A stretch of 56,980 nucleotides of DNA from Candidatus Sulfopaludibacter sp. (GTDB taxonomy: Bacteria > Acidobacteriota > Terriglobia > Bryobacterales > Bryobacteraceae), in contig JARLGM010000023.1 of the NCBI GenBank assembly GCA_031292755.1, positions 1-56,980 of the forward strand, given 5' to 3'. The notes beneath the pieces were generated by a model. That model did not search any database. It was not told the origin of the DNA and saw only the letters and a list, made by a program, of their open reading frames with translations. The translations under genes were made by a program, and so were the position numbers. This document shows, in pieces, positions 19,467 through 27,637 of this stretch. Within the stretch, counting starts at the first letter, position 1. Each line of letters opens with the position of its first letter.

Positions 19467-20621
19467 CTATCTACTTGCGTTCCATGGGTACGACATGCTG
19501 ATCAATGCCTTATCCTGAGGTTCAAACGGGGCGTGTCCCAGGCGGGGAGCCCCCCCGGCCCCGGCGGGAGCCAGTTTCAGCGGACGGCAGCCTGGTGCTG
19601 TGGAAGCCTGCCCGGCGCGCAATCCGGAGCGGCGAAGCAGCAGTTGTCCTTCCAGCGCGGGAGATCGCCACGCGAAGTCGCGCCGGTCCAGCCGGTTGCC
19701 GCGCGGTGAGGGGGACGAGAGCGGAAGCGGAGCGGCGCTTTCCAACCCGGCGCGAGGGCTGTCCTGGTGGAATGCCGGGGGACACACCGCGGCTACCGGA
19801 AAATCCCGCTCCGCAGGGTGCGCGACAATCGAGCGGCCCGTGTGGGCGGCCCGGCGCAGAGTCAGAATCTCCGGGAACCGCAAGCCGTTGGTTGCCGGCC
19901 CTGCGCTGGCAGTCTGTCGCAGCGCGAGTTTGGGCAGGCGGAATCCTTTGCTGCTGGAAACGCGAAACGCGTTGCCCACTTTGCCGGCCAGTTTCAAGGT
20001 GTGCGCGCGTCGCGTGGAGATATTTCCCAGCGGCTCCAGAGCGAGCGAACGGAAGGCGCGGGCGGAGATGACCGGGCGGGGCGAGGGGTGCGCCAGCATG
20101 ACGAAGCTTCTGCGCGCGCCCGGTGCGGCGTCGCTATTAAAGCGAACCGGCACGGCCGCGGCTTGGGCCAGGGCGACAGGCATTTTCCGGGGACGCAGCG
20201 GCAGCGGCGCCAGCCGGTTGGCGCTCCGCGCGCCGGGCCTGGATGCGAACCGGGCCTGTGCGGACGATGCGCCGGCGGCGGCCGGAGGCAGGAAGCGGCT
20301 GTCGCCGGTCTGAAACCGGGCATTGGCGAGCGAAGTGGGAACCGGCAGTGGGCGCAGTTCGGGCCGCCTGACCGCGGGCCGGATCGGGCCGAACGGGCGC
20401 GTCTCGGCCGCGGAGTTGGATTGAAGTTGAGCCAGCGGAAACTGCCTCGGAGTATCGCGCCGGCGCATCAGGCTGGCGTGTTTGTTGGCCTCCAGGAGGG
20501 TGTCCATGCCGCAGCGCAGGCGGTACTGATTGCGATGCTCGCGCGAACAGAAGTCACCGCCGCCGCCGGCCCAGATTCTACTGAGCGGTTTGCCGCAAAG
20601 CTGGCACGTACGGCCATTCAT
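19467..20621 (-). CDS. N-terminal zinc-finger protein with Arg/Ala/Pro-rich disordered tail
   Basis: The 384-residue product opens with a compact putative zinc knuckle, TCQLCGKPLSRIW followed by FCSREHRNQYRLRCGM: ligands C6, C9, C25 and H29, in a CxxC...CxxxH arrangement. The next residues (LLEANKHASLMRRR) look helical. The remaining 320 residues are low-complexity, very rich in Arg, Ala, Pro and Ser, with no predicted fold. Because the GC-rich DNA is open in several frames here, the exact C-terminal sequence deserves caution, but the clear N-terminal motif and the 12-bp spacing to the TPR gene support a real gene. Function is unknown; the tail's positive charge would allow nucleic-acid or membrane-surface binding. 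Confidence 0.6.
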   Translation of the reverse strand: MNGRTCQLCGKPLSRIWAGGGGDFCSREHRNQYRLRCGMDTLLEANKHASLMRRRDTPRQFPLAQLQSNSAAETRPFGPIRPAVRRPELRPLPVPTSLANARFQTGDSRFLPPAAAGASSAQARFASRPGARSANRLAPLPLRPRKMPVALAQAAAVPVRFNSDAAPGARRSFVMLAHPSPRPVISARAFRSLALEPLGNISTRRAHTLKLAGKVGNAFRVSSSKGFRLPKLALRQTASAGPATNGLRFPEILTLRRAAHTGRSIVAHPAERDFPVAAVCPPAFHQDSPRAGLESAAPLPLSSPSPRGNRLDRRDFAWRSPALEGQLLLRRSGLRAGQASTAPGCRPLKLAPAGAGGAPRLGHAPFEPQDKALISMSYPWNASR

Positions 20622-20860
20622 TGCCGCTCATTATAGGCAGAGGCAACTCAAATTACTAGAATAAGTGCGGATAGCAGCGAAATGATAACTAAGGTTACTA
20701 TTGTTCAAAACGAAGTAGTTAATAAATACTAAGCAAGTATCAGGTGCGACCGCTGAATTTGGTTAACTACCCGCGAAAAAGCATAGTAATGACTCCATAG
20801 TTCGAGTAAAATCTAACCTGAGACGGGCCGCTTTCGGCGGTCCCGGCGGAGGCCAAGCTA

Positions 20861-22861
20861 ATGACTGATTCCACCGCGCGCGCAGAGCGAATCAAACCGC
20901 AGTTCTCCTCGGCGCCTGGTTACTTCTGGGAAGTCGCGCAGAAGCCTGTTTCCGTTCACCTGCCTTACGGCGTGATAGATCGCCTGGAGAAGGAAGTCGT
21001 CGAAAATTTTCGGTCACTTACTTCGCGGGGATCGGAAATTGGCGGCTTACTGCTGGGAGCTGTAGTTCCCGGTACCCCATCGGTTGTAACAGTTGAAGAC
21101 TTCGAACTGATTTCGTGCGATTACAGCCGGGGGCCGTTGTATCGGCTTTCGGACGCGGATATGGGAAGGTTCGAATACGCGGTACAACAACGGCAGGGTG
21201 AGAACGACCTGGTGGTGGTGGGATACTTCCGGAGTCACACCCGGAAAGGCCTGTCGCTGGACAGCGAGGATGTGGCTTTTCTGGAGGCACTCTTCCGCGA
21301 GCCGTACCAGGTGGCGCTGCTGGTGCGCCCCTACGCCACCAAGGCCAGCACGGCCGGCATCTTTATCCGGGAAGGCAGCGCGCTGAACGGCGACGCCAGC
21401 TACCTGGAGTTTCCGTTCCGATCTTCGCAACTTTCTTCGTATCGCCCGTCGCCGCTTCTGGCGGAGACCCCTCCCGCGTCACCGCCCACGGCGGCGCCGT
21501 CGGCTACCGCCGGGGCTCCGCTGCCGGCGGCTCCGAAGTCTGCCGCCCGCGCGCAGATCGTGCCGATTGCGTCGCGTCGCGAGATCAGCCTGCCTGCCGC
21601 GCCTCCCGCGGCCGATCCGCCTGCCAAGGAAACGGCTGCCGCGCCAGTCCCCGCACCGGAACCGGCTGCGGCCGAGGATAAAGAGAGGGAGCCGGAGAAG
21701 GCCGCCTCCGCCCCGGCTACGGTAGAGTCACAAAAACCGGAGCCAAAGGAACTGGAGGCCAGGGCGGTCGAGGCAAAGCCCGCGGCAACAGCCGCGCCCG
21801 CGATCGAAGAGAAGAGCAAAAAGGGAATGGCGATCGGAATCGTGGCCGCCATTGCCGTGATCCTGGTGTGCCTGTTTGTTTTCCCGGGATTCCTGAGACA
21901 CGGTTCGATTCCGATCAGCGGGCAGAGCGGATCCTCGATTTCCCTTCGCGTGGAGCGCACCGGCACCGACATTCTGCTGACCTGGAATCGCGATTCCGAC
22001 GCTATCAAGAACGCGTCGCACGCGGTGCTGTACATTTTCGACGGCGAACGGCACGAAAACTACGACATGGATCTGGGCCAACTGCGCAATGGCAGCATTG
22101 TGTACTCGCCCATTACGGCGGACGTCAGCTTCCGGATGGACGTCGCGCGGCAGGGCAAGAATGCGGTCAGCGAATCAGTCCGCGTCTTGCGCACCCGGCC
22201 ATCGCCGATGGGCGACGACGCTCAGGCCCAGCCTGCCACGGCGGCGAAGCCACAAACGCCGGCGGCCCCGGCAACCGCTCCGACTACCGCCGCTAAGAAC
22301 GGGCAGCCTGCCACGCCTGACGGCGCCGAAGTTGCTCCCCCCGTGGAGGAGCCGAAACCGACGGCTGTGACCGCGGCCACCAAGCCCTTCGACGCTTCTT
22401 CCCTGGTGCAGCGGTTGCGTCCGGCCACGCAGAACGATCTGCTGGAAGCTCCGATCATCACACCCGGCACAGGCGCGCCGGCAGTCTCCAACGCGATTTC
22501 CGGACTCAACCTGAATAGCGCCTCGACCGCACCGGCGGCTCCTTCGGCGCCCAATGCTCCGGACCGAAAGGGACCTACGGTGAGCGGCGGTCAGATCAAA
22601 ACGGCCGAACTGATTGTCCGTAAGGAGCCCGAGTATCCGAAACTGGCACGCCAGATGGGGGTGAAGGGAGTGGTGGAATTGACCGCCACGATCGGCACGG
22701 ACGGTAAGGTGAAAAGCGTCAAGGTGGAAAAGGGTCACCCGCTGTTGACCAAGGCCGCCACCGACGCCGTGATGCAGTGGGTCTACAGGCCCACCCTGCT
22801 GAACGGGCAGCCCGTGCAAAACGACACCAAGATCACGCTGAATTTCCTCGGCGAGCGATAA
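20861..22861 (+). CDS. JAMM/MPN-like domain fused through a TM helix to a TonB C-terminal domain
   Basis: The 666-residue protein has a new-looking domain order. Residues 30-175 resemble the JAB1/MPN fold: SEIGGLLLG contains the conserved Glu59, and GYFRSHTRKGLSLDSED corresponds to the HxHPx7SxxD metal site. Here the first His is Arg124 and the Ser is Asp134, with His126 and Asp137 kept, so catalysis is doubtful. A Pro/Ala-rich linker of about 130 residues leads to one TM helix (GIVAAIAVILVCLFVF, near 323-343). A fibronectin-like region and a second linker follow, then a TonB C-terminal domain (about 585-665; PEYPKLARQMGVKGVVEL, VMQWVYRPTLLNGQPV). GCGGAGG lies 8 nt before ATG. Inference: an energy transducer for the local TonB receptors with a cytoplasmic MPN-like sensor. 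No ExbB/ExbD is in the window. Confidence 0.83.
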   Translation: MTDSTARAERIKPQFSSAPGYFWEVAQKPVSVHLPYGVIDRLEKEVVENFRSLTSRGSEIGGLLLGAVVPGTPSVVTVEDFELISCDYSRGPLYRLSDADMGRFEYAVQQRQGENDLVVVGYFRSHTRKGLSLDSEDVAFLEALFREPYQVALLVRPYATKASTAGIFIREGSALNGDASYLEFPFRSSQLSSYRPSPLLAETPPASPPTAAPSATAGAPLPAAPKSAARAQIVPIASRREISLPAAPPAADPPAKETAAAPVPAPEPAAAEDKEREPEKAASAPATVESQKPEPKELEARAVEAKPAATAAPAIEEKSKKGMAIGIVAAIAVILVCLFVFPGFLRHGSIPISGQSGSSISLRVERTGTDILLTWNRDSDAIKNASHAVLYIFDGERHENYDMDLGQLRNGSIVYSPITADVSFRMDVARQGKNAVSESVRVLRTRPSPMGDDAQAQPATAAKPQTPAAPATAPTTAAKNGQPATPDGAEVAPPVEEPKPTAVTAATKPFDASSLVQRLRPATQNDLLEAPIITPGTGAPAVSNAISGLNLNSASTAPAAPSAPNAPDRKGPTVSGGQIKTAELIVRKEPEYPKLARQMGVKGVVELTATIGTDGKVKSVKVEKGHPLLTKAATDAVMQWVYRPTLLNGQPVQNDTKITLNFLGER

Positions 22862-22927
22862 AGCAGGCGTTTGGGCCGGCAAAGGCCGGAGGCGCGCGGG
22901 GCCGGTTCGTTACCGGGCGGAACTTTT

Positions 22928-22949
22928 GGACTCCCAGTCCCGTTATAAT
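22928..22949 (+). promoter_or_regulatory. -10 box with dyad in front of export operon
   Basis: A perfect TATAAT (22944-22949) lies 17 bp before the first permease ATG. GGACT-CCC-AGTCC (22928-22940), a 5-bp inverted repeat, fills the spacer directly upstream of it, and no good -35 is present. This is consistent with a regulated promoter in which a dimeric protein binds the spacer. Confidence 0.45.
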
Positions 22950-22966
22950 TGGGTGATCCAAAAGCC

Positions 22967-24124
22967 ATGCGCTATCTGCCCTTAATTCTGAAGAATTGCT
23001 GGCGCAATAAACGCAGAACGTCGTTGACCATCGTCAGTATCGGGGTTTCGATGTGCCTGCTCGGCGTCATGATCGCGCTGTTCCATTCCTTCTACCTGAG
23101 CGAACCGCCCGCCGATGAGGCGTTGCGCCTGGTAGTCCGCAACAAGGTTTCGCTGACGGTGGCCATTCCGCTTTCTTATCGCGAAACCATCCAGCATATT
23201 CCCGGCGTCCGCGAAGTGATGATTGCGAACTGGTTCCAGGGCACCTTCCGGGACAATCGCGATCCCAAGAACCAGTTCGCACGCTTCGCCACCGAACCGG
23301 AGAAACTGTTCACGGTATACAGCGAATACAAGATTCCCGAGGACCAGAAGCGCGACTTCCTGCGCGACCGGACCGGCTGTGTAGTAGGCCGCAACCTGGC
23401 GACGGCGTTCAACTTCAAGGTGGGGGATAAGATCCACATTGTGGGCGACATTTACCCCGGCGATTACGAATTCACCATCCGGGGTATCTTCGACAGCCCG
23501 CGTTCCAGCGACGTGATGTACTTTAATAAGGAGTACGTGGACCAGGCTCTGCCCGAGCGGCGCCGCGGCCAGGTGGGCATCTTTTATATTCTGATCGACA
23601 AGCCGGAGAACTCCAGCCGCATAGCCGAAGCGGTGGACGCGGCGTTCCGCAACTCCACGGCGCAAACCAAGACGGAATCGGAACAGGCATTCACGGTGGG
23701 ATTCCTGAGCCTGCTGGGCAACGTGAAGATGTTTCTGATGGCGATTTCCGGTGCAGTGATGTTCACCATTCTGCTGGTTTCGGCAAACACCATGGCGATG
23801 TCGGTGCGCGAGCGCGTGCGCGAAGTGGGCGTTCTGAAGACGCTGGGCTTTACTCCGGGCACGATTCTGCAACTGATTCTGGGCGAGGCTTGTGCCATTT
23901 CCGTGGCCGGCGGATTGATCGGCTACCTGATTTCGGTGCTGCTCATGAAGGGCGTGGCGGACAGCCCGTTCGGCGGTTTCCTCCCGGACTTCCACTTGTT
24001 CGACATTCCGGTTGCGCTGACTTGTATCGGCGCTGCCGCCGCCATTGGTGTGCTGAGTTCGCTGGTGCCCGCGCTGGGCGCGTCCCGGATATCGATTATC
24101 GACGCATTGCGGAGCACGGACTAG
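22967..24124 (+). CDS. ABC transporter permease (FtsX/MacB-type)
   Basis: The 385-residue protein has the MacB/FtsX permease layout: one TM helix at the N-terminus (SLTIVSIGVSMCLLGVMIAL), a periplasmic domain of about 210 residues, then three TM helices (FLMAISGAVMFTILLVSA, ISVAGGLIGYLISVLL, LTCIGAAAAIGVLSSLVPAL). The cytoplasmic loop MSVRERVREVGVLKTLGFTP is the usual ATPase-coupling segment. It should pair with the second permease, and the ATPase and adaptor genes downstream complete the exporter. The ATG at 22967 was chosen; an in-frame TTG at 22949 overlaps the promoter. Spacing to the next gene is 2 bp. The substrate (lipid, peptide or antibiotic) is not evident. Confidence 0.92.
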   Translation: MRYLPLILKNCWRNKRRTSLTIVSIGVSMCLLGVMIALFHSFYLSEPPADEALRLVVRNKVSLTVAIPLSYRETIQHIPGVREVMIANWFQGTFRDNRDPKNQFARFATEPEKLFTVYSEYKIPEDQKRDFLRDRTGCVVGRNLATAFNFKVGDKIHIVGDIYPGDYEFTIRGIFDSPRSSDVMYFNKEYVDQALPERRRGQVGIFYILIDKPENSSRIAEAVDAAFRNSTAQTKTESEQAFTVGFLSLLGNVKMFLMAISGAVMFTILLVSANTMAMSVRERVREVGVLKTLGFTPGTILQLILGEACAISVAGGLIGYLISVLLMKGVADSPFGGFLPDFHLFDIPVALTCIGAAAAIGVLSSLVPALGASRISIIDALRSTD

Positions 24125-24126
24125 CC

Positions 24127-25290
24127 ATGAAGATTCCCCTGGCGTACAATCTCCGGAACCTGGTAGTGCGCAAGACCACCACGCTGATGACGGCGCTTGG
24201 AATCGCGCTGACGGTGGCGGTGCTGCTGGCCATTCTCTCGCTGGTGAGCGGGCTGCGTGCCACGCTTTCATCCTCGGGCGACCCGCTCAAGGTGCTGGTG
24301 TTGCGCCGAGGGTCGGACTCCGAGCTGGTGAGCAATTTTCTACGCACGCAGTTTCAGGATCTGAAGTTCAAGCCGGGAATCGCTACCGGGCGTGACGGGC
24401 AGCCGCTGGCTTCGCTGGAGCTGGTGACCGTGGTCAACCTGGCGAGCGTCGAAAATCCCAGTGGCATGAATGTGACGGTGCGGGGGCTTCCGGCCAGCGG
24501 CCTCGAAATGCGGCACAACGTTCACATCCTCAGTGGCCGGTGGTTTGACCCGGGACGCAACGAGCTGGCGGTGGGCAAGCTGGTCGCCCAGCGCTATCCG
24601 GGCGCGCGCATGGGACAGAAGATTCACGTAGGGCGCAGCGATTGGGACATCGTGGGCGTCTTCGACGCCGTGCGCGGCGCGCAGGATAGCGAGATTTGGG
24701 GCGGTTTGGACCGGCTTAGCGCGGATATGCAGCGGGTGGATGTGCTCAGCTCCGCACTGCTGCAAGCCAAGGATGCGGTGGCCGCCGCGGCGCTCGCCAA
24801 CGACATCGGCAACGATCAGCGGTTGGGCATGCACGCACTTTCGGAGAAGGAGTATTACGATTTACAGATGGCTTCGGGCGCACCGATCGAATTCGTCGGC
24901 ATCTTCGTCTCCATTATTATGGCGATCGGCAGCAGCTTCGCGGCCATGAACACCATGTACGCGGCGGTGTCGCGGAGGGCTCGCGAGATCGGCACGCTGC
25001 GCGTGCTGGGCTTTTCGCAGGGCAGCATTCTGTTCAGCTTCTTTCTGGAATCGGTGCTGCTTTCGGCTTTGGGCGGGGTGCTGGGGTGCCTGCTGGTGCT
25101 GCCGCTGAACGGATTGACCACCGGTGTGGGCACGTCCAGCTTCTCGGAACTGGCGTTTGATTTCCACATGACGCCGGAGATCTTCCTCGCCGGCATCGCC
25201 TTTGCCGTGGTGCTCGGGAGCCTGGGCGGATTGTTTCCGGCGCGAATGGCTTCCAAGAAGGAGATCCTGACCGCACTGAGGGAAGTCTGA
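24127..25290 (+). CDS. ABC transporter permease (FtsX/MacB-type), second subunit
   Basis: The 387-residue protein repeats the architecture of the upstream permease: N-terminal TM (LMTALGIALTVAVLLAILSLV), a periplasmic domain, and three C-terminal TM helices (FVGIFVSIIMAIGSSFAAM, VLLSALGGVLGCLLVLPL, ILAGIAFAVVLGSLGGLF-like). The coupling loop SRRAREIGTLRVLGFSQG follows the second helix. Sequence identity to the neighbour is modest, so they are likely to form a heterodimer. It is separated by 13 bp from the adaptor gene. The open frame extends upstream to 23890 only as an overlap inside the first permease gene. Confidence 0.92.
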   Translation: MKIPLAYNLRNLVVRKTTTLMTALGIALTVAVLLAILSLVSGLRATLSSSGDPLKVLVLRRGSDSELVSNFLRTQFQDLKFKPGIATGRDGQPLASLELVTVVNLASVENPSGMNVTVRGLPASGLEMRHNVHILSGRWFDPGRNELAVGKLVAQRYPGARMGQKIHVGRSDWDIVGVFDAVRGAQDSEIWGGLDRLSADMQRVDVLSSALLQAKDAVAAAALANDIGNDQRLGMHALSEKEYYDLQMASGAPIEFVGIFVSIIMAIGSSFAAMNTMYAAVSRRAREIGTLRVLGFSQGSILFSFFLESVLLSALGGVLGCLLVLPLNGLTTGVGTSSFSELAFDFHMTPEIFLAGIAFAVVLGSLGGLFPARMASKKEILTALREV

Positions 25291-25303
25291 GGGCCCTGGA
25301 TCT

Positions 25304-26638
25304 ATGGACGCGGAACTGAAAAATCTGAAGATCGACCGCAGTAAGCGGCGCTCCGACGGGCCTTCGCCGTGGGCCACCCGGATCATCGTCGTGGGCATTC
25401 TGCTGTTCCTCGGACTGGGCGCCTGGCGCTTCCTTTCGCCGCGGCTGGATGCGGCTCCCATGGTGGAAATCCAGCGGGTGCAGTCCATCAGCGCCGCAGC
25501 CGCGCCGGACGGGGTGGTGCTCAACGCGACGGGCTACATTGTTGCGGCGCACAAGATTGAAGTGGCGGCAAAGGTAATCGGCAAGGTCAACTGGATCGGC
25601 GTGGAAAAGGGAGACCGGGTGAGGGAAGGTCAGGTGCTCGTGCGATTGGAGGATGACGAGTACCAGGCGCAGGTGCAGCAGGGCAAGGGACAACTCGCCA
25701 GCCTGCAAGCCCGGCTGGACGAGGCAATGCACGGCTCGCGGCCGGAGGAAGTCGCGCAAGCGCTGGCCAATTTGAATTCCGCCAAAGCGGACCTGGACAA
25801 CGCCAAGGTCACGCTGGATCGCGCGCGCAGGCTGGTGGGGGAAAAGCTGATGGCGCAGCAAACCGTGGACGATGCGCAGGCGCGCTATGACGGCGCCATC
25901 CACAAAGTGGACTCGCTGCAAAAGACCTACGACCTGGTGAAACTGGGTCCGCGCCAGGAGGAAATCGATTCGCTGCGCGGACAGGTGCAGCAGGCCAGGG
26001 GCGCGCTGGATTATGCCCAAACGAATCTGGCTAACACCATCATCCGGGCTCCCATCACCGGCACGATTCTGGAGCGCGCGGTGGAGAAAGGCGAATTCGT
26101 TACCACCAGCTTCGTGGGCGATCGCGGCGCCAAGGGGTACGTGGTTTCGCTGGCGGATCTGAACGATCTGGAAGTGGAACTCGACATCAGCCAGGGCGAT
26201 TTCGCCAAGCTGCAGAGCGCCCAGCGCGGGATCATCACCACCGACGCGTTTCCCGATTTGAAGTATCAGGGGCACATCAAGGAGATCTCGCCCGAAGCCA
26301 ACCGGCAGAAAGCCACCGTGCAGATCAAGGTAAAGGTGGAAAAACCGGACGGGCATTTGCGGCCGGAGATGAATGCCAGCGTGGCATTCCTGGCGGACCA
26401 GAAGCCGCAACCGGCGTCGGCGCGCGCCAAGCCGGTGGTGATTGTGCCGTCTTCGGCCGTGCACGACAGCGCGGTGTTCGTGGTGCTGGACGGGAAGGCG
26501 GTGCGGCGCGCGGTGAAAACGGGGGCCACCAGCGGGCCGGGCGTGCGCATCGAAGACGGCCTGATCGGCGGGGAAGACCTGATCACCAATCCGCCCGCGA
26601 CCCTGAAAGACGGCGACCGCGTGCGCCAGAAGGTTTGA
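25304..26638 (+). CDS. membrane-fusion / periplasmic adaptor protein (HlyD/MacA family)
   Basis: The 444-residue protein has one N-terminal TM helix (IIVVGILLFLGLGAW), a biotinyl-lipoyl-like half-motif (GYIVAAHKIEVAAKVIGKV), and a long coiled coil between about 115 and 230 (LNSAKADLDNAKVTLDRARRL region). The second lipoyl half (TIIRAPITGTILERAVEKGE) and a beta-barrel domain follow. This is the standard order for adaptors that link an inner-membrane ABC exporter to an outer-membrane channel. The matching outer-membrane factor is not in this operon. Gene spacing of 13 bp upstream and 6 bp downstream shows it belongs to the same transcript as the permeases and ATPase. Confidence 0.92.
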   Translation: MDAELKNLKIDRSKRRSDGPSPWATRIIVVGILLFLGLGAWRFLSPRLDAAPMVEIQRVQSISAAAAPDGVVLNATGYIVAAHKIEVAAKVIGKVNWIGVEKGDRVREGQVLVRLEDDEYQAQVQQGKGQLASLQARLDEAMHGSRPEEVAQALANLNSAKADLDNAKVTLDRARRLVGEKLMAQQTVDDAQARYDGAIHKVDSLQKTYDLVKLGPRQEEIDSLRGQVQQARGALDYAQTNLANTIIRAPITGTILERAVEKGEFVTTSFVGDRGAKGYVVSLADLNDLEVELDISQGDFAKLQSAQRGIITTDAFPDLKYQGHIKEISPEANRQKATVQIKVKVEKPDGHLRPEMNASVAFLADQKPQPASARAKPVVIVPSSAVHDSAVFVVLDGKAVRRAVKTGATSGPGVRIEDGLIGGEDLITNPPATLKDGDRVRQKV

Positions 26639-26644
26639 CGAGCC

Positions 26645-27346
26645 ATGAGCGAAGCCATTATCGAAACTCAAAATCTGAGCAAGCAGTACGTGCGCGATGA
26701 ATTCAAGGTGGACGCGCTGAAGGACGTCACCTTGACAATCGAAAAGGCGGAGTTTGTAGCGCTGATGGGCCCTTCAGGCTCCGGGAAATCGACGCTGCTG
26801 CATTTGATCGCGGCCATGGACCGGCCTACGGAAGGCGAGATTCGCGTGCTCGGACACAATCTGCGCGAATTGAGCGACCGGCAGATCGCCCACTGGCGGA
26901 ATGAGCACGTGGGCTTCATTTTCCAGCAGTTCAACCTGATTCCGGTTCTGACCGCGATGGAAAACGTGGAACTACCGCTGAAGCTGACCAATTTGAAGAA
27001 GGCGGAGCGCGTGGAACATGCCGCGACGGCTTTAAAGCTGGTTGGCTTGGGCGACCGGATGAGTCATTTTCCGCGGCAGTTATCGGGCGGGCAGGAGCAG
27101 CGCGTCGCTATCGCTCGCGCCATTGTCACGGATCCGGCGCTGATTCTGGCGGACGAACCGACCGGCAATCTGGACGCAGCGTCGGCGCAGGAGATCCTGA
27201 CGATTCTCTCCCGGCTCAATAAGGAGTTTGGAAAGACGGTGGTGCTGGTGACGCACGATCCGCACGCGGCGCAATTCGCCACGCGCGTGCATCACCTGGA
27301 GAAGGGCGAGTTGATGCCGGAGAGCGCACAGAAGACGGCGATGTAA
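26645..27346 (+). CDS. ABC transporter ATPase (MacB/LolD type)
   Basis: The 233-residue nucleotide-binding subunit has Walker [11 protein letters not shown]-loop [10 protein letters not shown], signature [15 protein letters not shown], Walker [13 protein letters not shown] and the switch His in LVTHDP. The signature has Glu-Gln where most relatives have Gln-Gln. It closes the four-gene exporter operon started at 22967. Length and motifs match the LolD/MacB group that powers mechanotransmission rather than classical transport. It converges with the small gene at 27371. Confidence 0.95.
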   Translation: MSEAIIETQNLSKQYVRDEFKVDALKDVTLTIEKAEFVALMGPSGSGKSTLLHLIAAMDRPTEGEIRVLGHNLRELSDRQIAHWRNEHVGFIFQQFNLIPVLTAMENVELPLKLTNLKKAERVEHAATALKLVGLGDRMSHFPRQLSGGQEQRVAIARAIVTDPALILADEPTGNLDAASAQEILTILSRLNKEFGKTVVLVTHDPHAAQFATRVHHLEKGELMPESAQKTAM

Positions 27347-27370
27347 TCGCGGCCCCTCGCCGGTCGCGAA

Positions 27371-27580
27371 CTAGTTCTCGAAGCGGCGGCGGCGGACCAG
27401 CCAGGGTTCGATGGCACCGGGGTTTTCGAGAATCTCCTGCTCCAGTTCCTGCACTTGGGCGTCCAGGACGAATTGTTCGAGGGCTTCTCCCAGCGAGCGG
27501 TCCTTCTTTTCGACGCGCTTCTTTTCGATTAAGGCCAGGACCGCCTCACACAGTTCCAAACGATCTGCCATGCCGCTCAT
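27371..27580 (-). CDS. small hypothetical protein
   Basis: The 69-residue acidic product is almost entirely helical in appearance (LELCEAVLALIEKKR, LGEALEQFVLDAQVQELEQE) and ends in WLVRRRRFEN. ATG 27580 has AGGAGG 8 nt upstream, which strongly supports translation. No family recognised. It lies 57 bp behind GH106 on the same strand and may be co-transcribed with it. Confidence 0.6.
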   Translation of the reverse strand: MSGMADRLELCEAVLALIEKKRVEKKDRSLGEALEQFVLDAQVQELEQEILENPGAIEPWLVRRRRFEN

Positions 27581-27637
27581 ATCCGGGCCTCCTGGTAGAT
27601 GAGACGCAATTCCCCAGGGAAAGTTGCGGGAACGGTA

